From Pseudomonas sp. PSKL.D1 (lineage in GTDB: Bacteria; Pseudomonadota; Gammaproteobacteria; Pseudomonadales; Pseudomonadaceae), in the NCBI RefSeq assembly GCF_028898945.1, contig NZ_CP118607.1, positions 930,001 to 994,000 on the forward strand: 64,000 bases of DNA. Direction: 5' to 3'. Under the pieces are notes generated by a model. That model searched no databases, was not told the DNA's origin, and saw nothing but the letters and a program-made list of their open reading frames with translations. This document shows, one piece after another, positions 25,784 to 33,534 of the stretch. The translations under genes were made by a program, and so were the position numbers. The first letter of the stretch is position 1. Every line of letters starts with the position of its first letter.

Positions 25784-25820
25784 GAGAGATCCTTGCATGG
25801 CGCTGGAGATGATGTTCCAG

Positions 25821-25902
25821 GGCCGGCCCTTTCGCAGGTAAACCCGCTCCAACAGATACAGCGCAGAAACCTGTGGGAGCGGGTTTACCCGCGAAAGGGC
25901 CA
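25821..25902. repeat. REP pair, GTAAAC-type
   Basis: Inverted units of the form GCGGGTAAACCCGCTCC (left copy reads GCAGGTAAACCCGCTCC, one base off) with GGCCCTTT / AAAGGGCC outer arms, between the divergent stress protein and LysR genes. Confidence 0.85.
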
Positions 25903-26035
25903 GACCTGCAATCGCCTCATTCTTGGCTGAACCCATCCCCCGGATAAATGCCCCACCACGCACGGGCGCATTGCGCCAGACGCAATCGTCCAACCTGCTA
26001 CCATCGCGTTTCCTACAACCGCACGGAAACCGGCC

Positions 26036-26944
26036 ATGCAACTTCCGGATATGAACCTGCTCGTCGCCCTCGATGCCCTGCTCGATGAAGGCAGCGTGGT
26101 GGGCGCCGCACAGCGCATGAACCTCAGCCCGGCCGCCATGAGCCGTACCTTGGGGCGTATCCGCGATGCCTTGGGCGACCCGATCCTGGTGCGTGCCGGC
26201 CGTGGTTTGGTGCCGACACCCAGGGCCTTGGCCCTGCGCGAGCAAGTGGCCGCGCTGGTGGAGCAGGCCGGCGAAGTGTTCCGCAGTGCCGATGAAGTCG
26301 ACCTGCCGAAACTCGACCGGGCTTTCAACATCCGCACCAACGATTTGTTCATCGCCTTGTACGGCGCGCTGTTGCTACGCCGGATGCACGAGCAGGCGCC
26401 GCGCACGGTACTGCGCTTCGTCCCCGAAAGCCCCGGGGGTGACGACGACAGTGTGCTGCGTGACGGGCGCACTGACCTGATCATCAGTTCCACCGTCGAC
26501 CTTGGCCCTGAAATCAAGGTGCAGAGCTTGTTCCAGACCTATTACGTGGGCCTGGCGCGAAGGGACCACCCCATCTTCGACCAGCCGATCACCCCGGGCA
26601 GCTTTGCCAGTTATCCACAGATCAGCGTCTCCCGCCGTGGACGGGCCAATGGGCCAATCGATGTGGAACTGGCCAATTTCAAAGTGCAGCGGCGGGTGGC
26701 ATTGATTACACCGAGCTTTCACTCGGCGTTGTTCTCGTTGCCGGATTCGGACCTGATCCTGCCGATGCCTGCCAATATTCTGAATAGCGTGCACAAACTG
26801 GGCTTGCCGTTGCGGTCATTCGAGATCCCGGTGCCGCTGGAACGGGTGAACGTGATGCAGGCCTGGCACCCACGCTTTCACAACGACCCGGCACATCGGT
26901 GGTTGCGGCAGACCTTGAAGGCCTGTTGCAGCGCCGATCCTTGA
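26036..26944 (+). CDS. LysR-family regulator upstream of the MFS efflux operon
   Basis: A 302-residue LysR regulator of the NodD/SyrM-like branch: MQLPDMNLLVALDALLDEGSVVGAAQRMNLSPAAMSRTLGRIRDALGDPILVRAGRGLVPTPRA forms the N-terminal helix-turn-helix and hinge (about 1-75). The effector domain covers about 90-290. It is followed 108 bases later, on the same strand, by the MFS-HlyD-OMF operon and is the likely local regulator of it. No ligand can be assigned from sequence. It has an unremarkable ATG start; an ACCGGCC stretch precedes it rather than a strong Shine-Dalgarno. Confidence 0.86.
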   Translation: MQLPDMNLLVALDALLDEGSVVGAAQRMNLSPAAMSRTLGRIRDALGDPILVRAGRGLVPTPRALALREQVAALVEQAGEVFRSADEVDLPKLDRAFNIRTNDLFIALYGALLLRRMHEQAPRTVLRFVPESPGGDDDSVLRDGRTDLIISSTVDLGPEIKVQSLFQTYYVGLARRDHPIFDQPITPGSFASYPQISVSRRGRANGPIDVELANFKVQRRVALITPSFHSALFSLPDSDLILPMPANILNSVHKLGLPLRSFEIPVPLERVNVMQAWHPRFHNDPAHRWLRQTLKACCSADP

Positions 26945-27052
26945 TGGATTGCGTCCAGCGCAACATAAACCTGCCGATAAGTCAGTTTTCGTAAGCATTC
27001 GACCTTCTTAGACTTGCTCCAGTCGCAAATTTGTTGCTGGAGATGTCTGTCC

Positions 27053-28573
27053 ATGAGTTCCCTGTCTACCCCGCCCCCCGTCACTGCCCCGGTGCAAACG
27101 GCGTTCGGCCTGCGCGTGGTGGTCGGGCTGTTCGGCGTGCTGCTGGCCGTACTGTGTGCAGGCTTGAATGAATCGGTGACCAAGATCTCCCTCGCTGATG
27201 TCCGCGGTGCCATGGGCATTGGCGCCGACGAAGGTGCCTGGCTGCTGGCGGCGTACAGCGCCGCCTCGGTGTCGGCCATGGCCTTCGCTCCCTGGCTGGC
27301 CACTACCTTTTCCTTGCGTCGCTTCACCATGAGTGCAATTGCTGTGTTTGCCGTGCTGGGGCTGCTGCAGCCCTTTGCCCCCAACCTGCACAGCCTGATG
27401 CTGCTTCGTGTTCTGCAGGGCTTTGCCTCCGGCGCCTTGCCGCCGATGCTGATGAGCGTGGCACTGCGTTTCCTGCCTCCCGGCATCAAGGTGTACGGCC
27501 TGGCCTGCTACGCCCTGACGGCCACCTTCGGCCCCAACCTCGGCACGCCGCTGGCCGGCCTGTGGACCGAATACGTAGGCTGGCAGTGGGCGTTCTGGCA
27601 GATCATCCTGCCATCGGCACTGGCCATGTTCTGCGTCGGCTGGGGCCTGCCACAAGATCCGCTGCGCCTGGAACGCTTCAAGCAGTTCGACTGGCGCGGC
27701 GTGGTTCTTGGCCTGCCGGCCATCAGTAGCATCGTCCTGGGCTTGTCGTTGGGCGACCGCTGGGGCTGGTTCGACTCGACGCTGATCTGCTGGCTGCTGG
27801 GCGGTGGTGTGCTGTTGCTGGTGCTGTTCATGTACAACGAATGGTCGGAGCCACTGCCATTCTTCCAGTTGCGCATGCTGCAGCGGCGCAACCTTAGCTT
27901 CGCCCTGGTGACCTTGGCTGGCGTGCTGATCGTGCTGTCCGGCGTGGGCAGCATTCCCTCGGCGTACCTGGCGCAAATCCAGGGGTATCGGCCGGCGCAG
28001 ACCAGCCCGCTGATGATGCTGGTGGCCATGCCGCAATTGGTTGCCCTACCGCTGACGGCTGCGCTGTGCAATATCCGCGCAGTGGACTGCCGTTGGGTAC
28101 TGGCCGCGGGGCTTGCGATGCTGGCGGTGTCCTGCGTGGGCAGCAGCCTGATGACCTCCGAGTGGATTCGCGGTGACTTCTACCCGTTCTACTTGCTGCA
28201 GGTATTTGGTCAGCCAATGGCGGTGCTGCCACTGCTGATGCTTTCCACCAACGGCATGACCCCACAGGAAGGCCCGTTCGCGTCGAGCTGGTTCAACACT
28301 GTGAAAGGCCTGGCGGCGGTGATCGCCGGTGGCTTGCTGGACGCTCTGGGTACCCTGCGCCGGCACTTTCATTCCAACCACCTGGTGGACAGCCTGGGCA
28401 ATGCCCCGCTGATTGACGACAACACCGCTGGCCTTGCCAAACGCATTCACGACCAGGCGCTGGTGCTGACATCGGCCGACCTCTATCTGGTCATGGCCTG
28501 CATCGCCGTGGCGCTGATCTGCCTGATTCCTTTCGTGCCTACCCGGGTCTATCCGCCGCGTGCGGTGGCCTGA
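27053..28573 (+). CDS. MFS multidrug exporter, DHA2 (EmrB/QacA) family
   Basis: A 506-residue proton-coupled exporter with about 14 transmembrane helices. The start at 27053 (MSSLSTPPPVTAPVQ) has GGAG nine bases upstream. The first half has NESVTKISLADVRGAMGIGADEGAWLLAAYS, a DHA2 signature region, and RVLQGFASGALPPMLMSVALRFLP. It heads the EmrB-EmrA-TolC-like operon with the adaptor 27 bases downstream and the outer-membrane factor overlapping the adaptor. The Lys/Arg-poor interior and length fit EmrB-type pumps for hydrophobic or organic-acid drugs. The substrate is unknown. Confidence 0.88.
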   Translation: MSSLSTPPPVTAPVQTAFGLRVVVGLFGVLLAVLCAGLNESVTKISLADVRGAMGIGADEGAWLLAAYSAASVSAMAFAPWLATTFSLRRFTMSAIAVFAVLGLLQPFAPNLHSLMLLRVLQGFASGALPPMLMSVALRFLPPGIKVYGLACYALTATFGPNLGTPLAGLWTEYVGWQWAFWQIILPSALAMFCVGWGLPQDPLRLERFKQFDWRGVVLGLPAISSIVLGLSLGDRWGWFDSTLICWLLGGGVLLLVLFMYNEWSEPLPFFQLRMLQRRNLSFALVTLAGVLIVLSGVGSIPSAYLAQIQGYRPAQTSPLMMLVAMPQLVALPLTAALCNIRAVDCRWVLAAGLAMLAVSCVGSSLMTSEWIRGDFYPFYLLQVFGQPMAVLPLLMLSTNGMTPQEGPFASSWFNTVKGLAAVIAGGLLDALGTLRRHFHSNHLVDSLGNAPLIDDNTAGLAKRIHDQALVLTSADLYLVMACIAVALICLIPFVPTRVYPPRAVA

Positions 28574-28600
28574 ACCCTGGATGAATTCGAGACACTGAAC

Positions 28601-29662
28601 ATGACCAACAACCGTAAAACCCTTTTCATCGGCTCGGTGCTCGCCGTGGCCGTGCTGGCCGGTATCGTCGGCCCGTGGATGTTTGGCAGTGACCAGCGCC
28701 AGCGTACAAACGATGCCTACGTGATTGCCGATTACACGGTGGTCGCGCCCAAGGTTGCCGGCTTCATCAAAGAGGTACGGGTGGAAGACAACCAGCAGGT
28801 GCAAGCCGGCCAGTTGCTGGCAACTATCGATGACCGCGACTACCAAGCCGCGCTGGATGCAGCCCAGGCCCAGTTGCTGGTAGCCAAGGCCCAGAGCGCC
28901 GATGCCCGCGCCACCCTGGAGCGCCAGGCCGCGCTGATTGCCCAGGCCGAAGCGGCAGTGAAAGCGGCGCAGGCTGAAGCGGCGTTCGCCGACCATGAGG
29001 TCAACCGGTACAGCCGCTTGGCCGAACAAGGCGCCGGTACGGTGCAGAATGCCCAGCAGGCGCGCAGCCGTGTTGACCAGGCGCGTGCGCGGCTGGCCAA
29101 TGCCCAGGCGGCGCTGGTGGCCACACGCAAGCAAGTGGACATTCTCACGGCGCAGGTCGCCAGTGCCGATGGTCAACTGAAGCGGGCCGAGGCAGGCCTG
29201 GAAAAGGCTCAGCTGGACTTGTCCTACACCCGTATCACTGCACCGGTCGATGGCATGGTCGGTGAGCGTGCAGTGCGCGTTGGCGCCTTCGTCAACCCGG
29301 GTGCCCGGCTGCTTTCGGTGGTGCCGTTGCAGCACGCGTATGTGGTTGGCAATTTCCAGGAAACCCAGCTGACCCATGTGCAGCCGGGCCAGCCGGTCAG
29401 CATCAGTGTGGACACGTTTGCCGGTGAAACACTCAAGGGCCATGTCGAAAGCATCGCGCCAGCCACGGGCGTCACCTTCGCCGCAGTGAAACCGGACAAC
29501 GCCACCGGCAACTTCACCAAGGTGGTGCAGCGCATTCCTGTGAAGATCGTTTTCGATGATGGCCAGCCTTTGCTTGAGCGCCTGCGCGTGGGCATGTCGG
29601 TGGAAGCAACCATCGACACCCGTGGCGACAAGCTTGCTGGCAAAGAGGTGAGTGCCCGATGA
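28601..29662 (+). CDS. HlyD-family adaptor (EmrA-like)
   Basis: A 353-residue periplasmic adaptor for the MFS pump. N-terminal anchor MTNNRKTLFIGSVLAVAVLAGIVG, first lipoyl half (YTVVAPKVAGFIKEVRVEDNQQVQAGQLLATIDDRDYQ), a long alpha-hairpin rich in Ala and Gln (about 85-190), second lipoyl half (YTRITAPVDGMVGERAVRVGAFVNPGARLLSVVP) and a beta-barrel end. The hairpin is longer than that of the FUSC-linked adaptor, as expected for EmrA. Its last codons overlap the OMF start by four bases (ATGA). Confidence 0.88.
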   Translation: MTNNRKTLFIGSVLAVAVLAGIVGPWMFGSDQRQRTNDAYVIADYTVVAPKVAGFIKEVRVEDNQQVQAGQLLATIDDRDYQAALDAAQAQLLVAKAQSADARATLERQAALIAQAEAAVKAAQAEAAFADHEVNRYSRLAEQGAGTVQNAQQARSRVDQARARLANAQAALVATRKQVDILTAQVASADGQLKRAEAGLEKAQLDLSYTRITAPVDGMVGERAVRVGAFVNPGARLLSVVPLQHAYVVGNFQETQLTHVQPGQPVSISVDTFAGETLKGHVESIAPATGVTFAAVKPDNATGNFTKVVQRIPVKIVFDDGQPLLERLRVGMSVEATIDTRGDKLAGKEVSAR

Positions 29663-31110
29663 AACCGGCAGTGCGTTTGAGCCCCTTGCTGCTGACCATA
29701 CTCATGGCTGGTTGTACCCTGGGGCCTGATTTCCAGCGCCCGGACAGCCGGGCCCCTGCACAGTGGGCGCCGTTGCAAGGTGAAGCCGCGCCAAGCCAGC
29801 CCCAGGCCGAACCGCTGGAGTTGCGCTGGTGGGAAACCTTTCACGATGCCCGGTTGAGTGCGTTGATCCAGCGTGTTGCCGAGCGCAATCTCGACCTTCA
29901 GATGGCCAGCGCACGCCTGCTGCAGAGCCGTGCCTTGCGCAGCACCGTGGCGGCAGATCAGGCGCCGTCCGTGGATGCGAACGTCGGCTACAGCCGCGCG
30001 CGCAACAGTGCGGAGGGCCTCAATGACCCGTCCGGCAACGCGGGCAAGTCGGCCTACAACTTGTGGCAGGGTGACTTGGTCGCAGGCTGGGAACTGGACC
30101 TCTGGGGCCGCGTCCGGCGCCAGGTGGAAGCCGCTGATGCCACCGTCGACGTGGCCGAGAACGACCGCCGCGGCGTGCTGTTGGCGCTGTTGTCGGAAAC
30201 CGCCGGCAACTATATCCAGCTGCGAGCCGTGCAGCACACGCTGGACGTGACCCATGACAACCTGAAGGTGGCGCAGCACAGCCTCAAACTGTCCGAAGAC
30301 CGCCAGGCCGAAGGCGTCGCCACCCGGCTCGACGTTGCCCAGGCCAGTGCCCAGGTTGCGTCAATTGAAGCTCGGCTGCCTACACTGGAAGCCCGCCGCG
30401 ATGACCTGATCAACGCCCTCAGCCTGCTGGCTGCAGAGCCGCCGCGCAGCCTGGAGGCCGAGCTGTCCAAGGCCGGAAACTTGCCTGCGCCGCAGCAGAA
30501 GTTTGCCATTGGGTTGCCGTCCGAACTGGCCGAGCGTCGCCCGGACATCCGCCAGGCCGAGGCTCGGCTGCACGCGGCTACAGCCAGTATCGGCGTAGCG
30601 AAAGCGGACTTCTATCCGAGCATCCGTTTGTCGGGCAGCGCCGGTTTTCAGTCCATGCAACTCTCCGATTTCGGCGCCTGGGACTCACGCCGTTTTGCCT
30701 TTGGCCCGCAGCTGTCACTGCCGATTTTCGAGGGCGGGCGCCTGACCGGCACGCTGCAATTGCGCGAGGCGCAGCAGCAGGAGGCGGCGTTGAACTACCG
30801 CAAGGTGGTGCTCGGCGCCTGGCATGAAATCGACGATGTGCTACGCCTGTACAACGCCAGCCAACTGCGGCGTGACCACCTGGCTGAGGCCGTGCGGCAA
30901 AACCGTATCGCCCTGGAAACCGCCCAGCGCCAGTATGTGGAAGGGGCGGTGGACTTTCTCAACGTGCTGACCGTGCAGAGTGCCCTGCTGGCCAGCGAAG
31001 AACAGTGGATCGACAGCTCGGCGGCGGTGTCGCAGGCGCTGGTGGGGCTGTACAAGGCCCTGGGCGGCGGCTGGCAAGCGTTCGACGAAGCGCATGTGAA
31101 AACGACGTGA
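29659..31110 (+). CDS. Outer-membrane efflux lipoprotein, NodT/OprM family
   Basis: A 483-residue outer-membrane channel of the MFS tripartite exporter. The signal peptide ends in the lipobox LMAGC (Cys near residue 19), so it is lipid-anchored. Two OEP repeats are visible: GWELDLWGRVRRQVEAADATVD, then LSLPIFEGGRLTGTLQLREAQQQEAALNY, and the C-terminal QRQYVEGAVDFLNVLTVQSALL. It is overlapped by the adaptor gene and followed by a hairpin. It is a paralogue of the OMF at 20517, so each exporter in this region has its own channel. Confidence 0.88.
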   Translation: MKPAVRLSPLLLTILMAGCTLGPDFQRPDSRAPAQWAPLQGEAAPSQPQAEPLELRWWETFHDARLSALIQRVAERNLDLQMASARLLQSRALRSTVAADQAPSVDANVGYSRARNSAEGLNDPSGNAGKSAYNLWQGDLVAGWELDLWGRVRRQVEAADATVDVAENDRRGVLLALLSETAGNYIQLRAVQHTLDVTHDNLKVAQHSLKLSEDRQAEGVATRLDVAQASAQVASIEARLPTLEARRDDLINALSLLAAEPPRSLEAELSKAGNLPAPQQKFAIGLPSELAERRPDIRQAEARLHAATASIGVAKADFYPSIRLSGSAGFQSMQLSDFGAWDSRRFAFGPQLSLPIFEGGRLTGTLQLREAQQQEAALNYRKVVLGAWHEIDDVLRLYNASQLRRDHLAEAVRQNRIALETAQRQYVEGAVDFLNVLTVQSALLASEEQWIDSSAAVSQALVGLYKALGGGWQAFDEAHVKTT

Positions 31111-31114
31111 TCTT

Positions 31115-31137
31115 TTGGGGCCGCAAAGCGGCCCCAA
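31115..31137 (+). terminator. Hairpin after the MFS efflux operon
   Basis: A 10-bp stem TTGGGGCCGC / GCGGCCCCAA with an AAA loop begins four bases after the OMF stop. There is no run of U after it, so it may be a partial terminator or a stabilising 3' hairpin before the SDR gene 28 bases further on. Confidence 0.55.
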
Positions 31138-31165
31138 CAATCTCCCGACAGATGAGGAGCCACAG

Positions 31166-31960
31166 ATGCAGATTTCCTTGAACGGTAAACGCGCCATTGT
31201 CAGCGGTTCGACAGCAGGTATCGGCCTAGCCATCGCCATTGGCCTGGCCGACGCCGGCGCCGAAGTGGTACTCAACGGCCGTACCCAAGCGCGGGTGGAC
31301 GAGGCGTTGAAGGCCGTGCGCGAGCGCCTGCCGCAGGCTCGGATCATTGGCATCGCTGCCGACCTGAGTACGCGTGAAGGTGCGCAGCAACTGTTCGAAC
31401 AGGTGCCGCATACCGACATTCTGGTCAACAACCTTGGCATTTTTGAGCCCAAGCCGTTCTTCGAGATCGAGGACGAAGACTGGCAGCGGTTCTTCGATGT
31501 GAACGTACTCAGTGCAGTGCGTCTGTCTCGGCACTACGCCCAGGGTATGGCCGAGCGCAAGTGGGGGCGGGTGATTTTCCTGTCCAGCGAGTCGGCGTTG
31601 CAGATTCCGACCGAAATGGTGCATTACGGCATGACCAAGACCGCGTTGCTTTCGGTATCCCGTGGCCTGGCGGAAACGCTGGCGGGCACCGGGGTGACGG
31701 TGAATGCCGTGTTGCCGGGGCCGACCCGTTCGGAAGGTGTGGGTGACTTCTTCGCCAAGCTGGCGCAGGAGCAAGGGGTTTCCACCGATGAGCTGGAGGC
31801 CAATTTCCTGGCAGAGCACCGGCCGACTTCGCTGATCAAGCGTTTGGCGACGGTGGACGAGGTGGCGAACATGGTGGTGTATCTGGCATCCATGCAGGCC
31901 AGTGCAACGACCGGGGCGGCGTTGCGGGTGGATGGTGGGGTGTTGCGCTCCATTGCCTGA
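31166..31960 (+). CDS. Short-chain dehydrogenase/reductase (SDR)
   Basis: A 264-residue classical SDR oxidoreductase. The start at 31166 (MQISLNGKRAIVSGSTAGIG) has GAGGAG upstream. Rossmann motif SGSTAGIGLAIAIG, structural VNNLGIF, and the catalytic Ser-Tyr-Lys in FLSSESALQIPTEMVHYGMTK are all present, as is the C-terminal GAALRVDGG typical of the family. The substrate is unknown. It lies behind the MFS efflux operon and converges on another SDR gene across a perfect inverted repeat. Confidence 0.86.
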   Translation: MQISLNGKRAIVSGSTAGIGLAIAIGLADAGAEVVLNGRTQARVDEALKAVRERLPQARIIGIAADLSTREGAQQLFEQVPHTDILVNNLGIFEPKPFFEIEDEDWQRFFDVNVLSAVRLSRHYAQGMAERKWGRVIFLSSESALQIPTEMVHYGMTKTALLSVSRGLAETLAGTGVTVNAVLPGPTRSEGVGDFFAKLAQEQGVSTDELEANFLAEHRPTSLIKRLATVDEVANMVVYLASMQASATTGAALRVDGGVLRSIA

Positions 31961-31966
31961 TTTTGG

Positions 31967-32010
31967 GGTTGCCTGTGCGGGCCCTATCGCGGCGGCCCGC
32001 ACAGGCAACC
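31967..32010. repeat. Perfect 17-bp inverted repeat, REP-derived hairpin
   Basis: GGTTGCCTGTGCGGGCC and its exact complement flank a 10-base loop that contains TATCGCGG, the start of a REP core. It looks like a collapsed REP pair with only the outer arms left. It lies six bases from each of the convergent SDR genes and probably ends both transcripts. Confidence 0.8.
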
Positions 32011-32016
32011 AAAAAC

Positions 32017-32841
32017 TCAAAGCGGTCGCAATAACCCGAACCGCTTGCGCAACGCCCAATCCAGCAGCCGCTGCGGCAGCACTCTGGCCATCAACGGCAA
32101 TGCCGTGCTGCCATTCCCCAACCGTACCACCGCCGGCACTCGCGCCTTGCGCGTAGCCGCCAGTACCCCCTGAGCAAACACAGCCGCCGACGTCGGCTTG
32201 TCCTGCGAAGCCCGCGCCCGCGCCTGCACAAACTCGCGCAACGGCCACCACGCGGAATCCGCTGCCAGCACTTGGTCCGCCTGACGCTGGGCATTGCTGG
32301 CAAACTGCGAGGCAATCGCCCCTGGCTGCACTTCCATTACCTGAATGCCGAACGGCGCCAACTCAAGGCGCAGGGCATCGCTCAACGCATGCACCGCCGC
32401 CTTCGATGCGCAGTAGGCCCCGGCAAACGGCGTGACCAAAACGCCTGACACGCTACCGATGTTCACCACCCGCCCACGTGCCCGGCGCAGCAACGGGAAC
32501 AACGCACGGGTAACGCCTACGACCGCAAACACGTTGGTTTCGAACTGTTGGCGCATGGCGTCCACACCACCATCAAGCAGCGGCCCCATGGCGCCGTAGC
32601 CAGCGTTATTGATGAGAATATCGAGGCTGCCGTGGCGGTCTTGCAGTTCGGCCACCAGGCGGTTGAGGTCTTCCGTGTCATTGACATCGAGTTGCCGCGC
32701 GGCAAAGCCAGCGGCAAGCAGTTGCTCGACATCTTCGGGCTTGCGGGCGGTGGCCCAGACTTCGTGGCCGGCATCGCGAAAGGCGTCGGCCAAAGCGCGG
32801 CCGATGCCGCTGGAACAACCGGTGATCAGGACGGTGGGCAT
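32017..32841 (-). CDS. Short-chain dehydrogenase/reductase (SDR)
   Basis: A 274-residue SDR oxidoreductase with TGCSSGIGRALADAF (cofactor loop, residues 7-21), INNAGYGAMGPL, and the catalytic region GSVSGVLVTPFAGAYCASKAA containing the Tyr-x-x-x-Lys. The extended C-terminus (about 230-274) contains RLGNGSTALPLMARVLPQRLLDWALRKRFGL, seen in retinol-dehydrogenase-like SDRs. It converges on the SDR gene at 31166 but is only distantly similar to it. Substrate unknown. Confidence 0.85.
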   Translation of the reverse strand: MPTVLITGCSSGIGRALADAFRDAGHEVWATARKPEDVEQLLAAGFAARQLDVNDTEDLNRLVAELQDRHGSLDILINNAGYGAMGPLLDGGVDAMRQQFETNVFAVVGVTRALFPLLRRARGRVVNIGSVSGVLVTPFAGAYCASKAAVHALSDALRLELAPFGIQVMEVQPGAIASQFASNAQRQADQVLAADSAWWPLREFVQARARASQDKPTSAAVFAQGVLAATRKARVPAVVRLGNGSTALPLMARVLPQRLLDWALRKRFGLLRPL

Positions 32842-32881
32842 GGTGGGGCCTGTTTGGAGGGTGGGATTTGTACAAGCTGTA

Positions 32882-32960
32882 CCGGCCTCTTCGCGGGTAA
32901 ACCCGCTCCTACAGGCAAGTGTTTTCCCTGTGGGAGCGAGTTTACCCGCGAAGGGGCCGG
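32882..32960. repeat. REP pair, GTAAAC-type
   Basis: Inverted GCGGGTAAACCCGCTCCTAC-type units with CCGGCCTCTTCG / CGAAGGGGCCGG outer arms; the right unit has one mismatch (GAGTTTACCCGCG). It lies between the SDR gene and the small membrane-protein gene. Confidence 0.85.
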
Positions 32961-32973
32961 CACAGGCGCTAAA

Positions 32974-33438
32974 TCAGTTAGCAAACGAACCTTGCAGATG
33001 TTCCGCCCGAAACTCCAGCGTCTGCGCCCGATACCCCGAACGCAATGGCGGTAACGGCAGGCAATCCGTCCATTCTGCCCCTGCTTGCAACTCACCTGGC
33101 CCACGATAGCGCGGCGCGTTGTAGGTGTTTTCCGCCAAGTTCACCGTGTCCCCCGGCGCATAGGCGGCCACGCGCCAGCGCAGTTCGGTGAGCGGGACTT
33201 TGTTGCCGTTCTTCATGCGCACCTGCAAGGCGCGGTCGGCAGGGCACTGATCGGGGGTGTAACTCAGGCGCAGGTCAAGCCGGGCCAGCTGCGAAGCTTC
33301 GCGGTTGTCTTGCCAGATGACGAACAGGGCAACGATGCCCAGGCCGCAGATGGCGGCCATCGAGATAGGCAGGGCCTTGGACGGGTAGCGCAACAGCAGT
33401 ACCAGCCAGGTGAGAATCAGAAAGGCACCGATGATCAT
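32974..33438 (-). CDS. Hypothetical two-helix inner-membrane protein
   Basis: A 154-residue protein with two adjacent N-terminal transmembrane helices (MIIGAFLILTWLVLLLRY and ISMAAICGLGIVALFVIW) followed by a soluble domain of about 105 residues, presumably periplasmic or cytoplasmic, with two Cys (in TPDQCPADR and WTDCLPLPPL). I do not recognise a characterised family. The start at 33438 places the first helix at the N-terminus; in-frame starts upstream (33516, 33474) are possible, and the Shine-Dalgarno is weak. It reads away from the alginate operon, whose terminator lies just upstream. No function is proposed. Confidence 0.65.
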   Translation of the reverse strand: MIIGAFLILTWLVLLLRYPSKALPISMAAICGLGIVALFVIWQDNREASQLARLDLRLSYTPDQCPADRALQVRMKNGNKVPLTELRWRVAAYAPGDTVNLAENTYNAPRYRGPGELQAGAEWTDCLPLPPLRSGYRAQTLEFRAEHLQGSFAN

Positions 33439-33505
33439 GGGGCGGGCAGACCTTGGTTGCACGGGTCTGACCATCCTAGCGCCAAATCGAAGTTGCCTCA
33501 AAAGA

Positions 33506-33526
33506 AGGGGCCGCATTGCGGCCCCT
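33506..33526 (-). terminator. Terminator of the alginate operon
   Basis: A 9-bp GC-rich stem AGGGGCCGC / GCGGCCCCT with a three-base loop starts nine bases after the algA stop; on the minus strand it is followed by TTCTTTTGAGG, a fair U-tract. Confidence 0.75.
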
Positions 33527-33534
33527 GATTTCGT

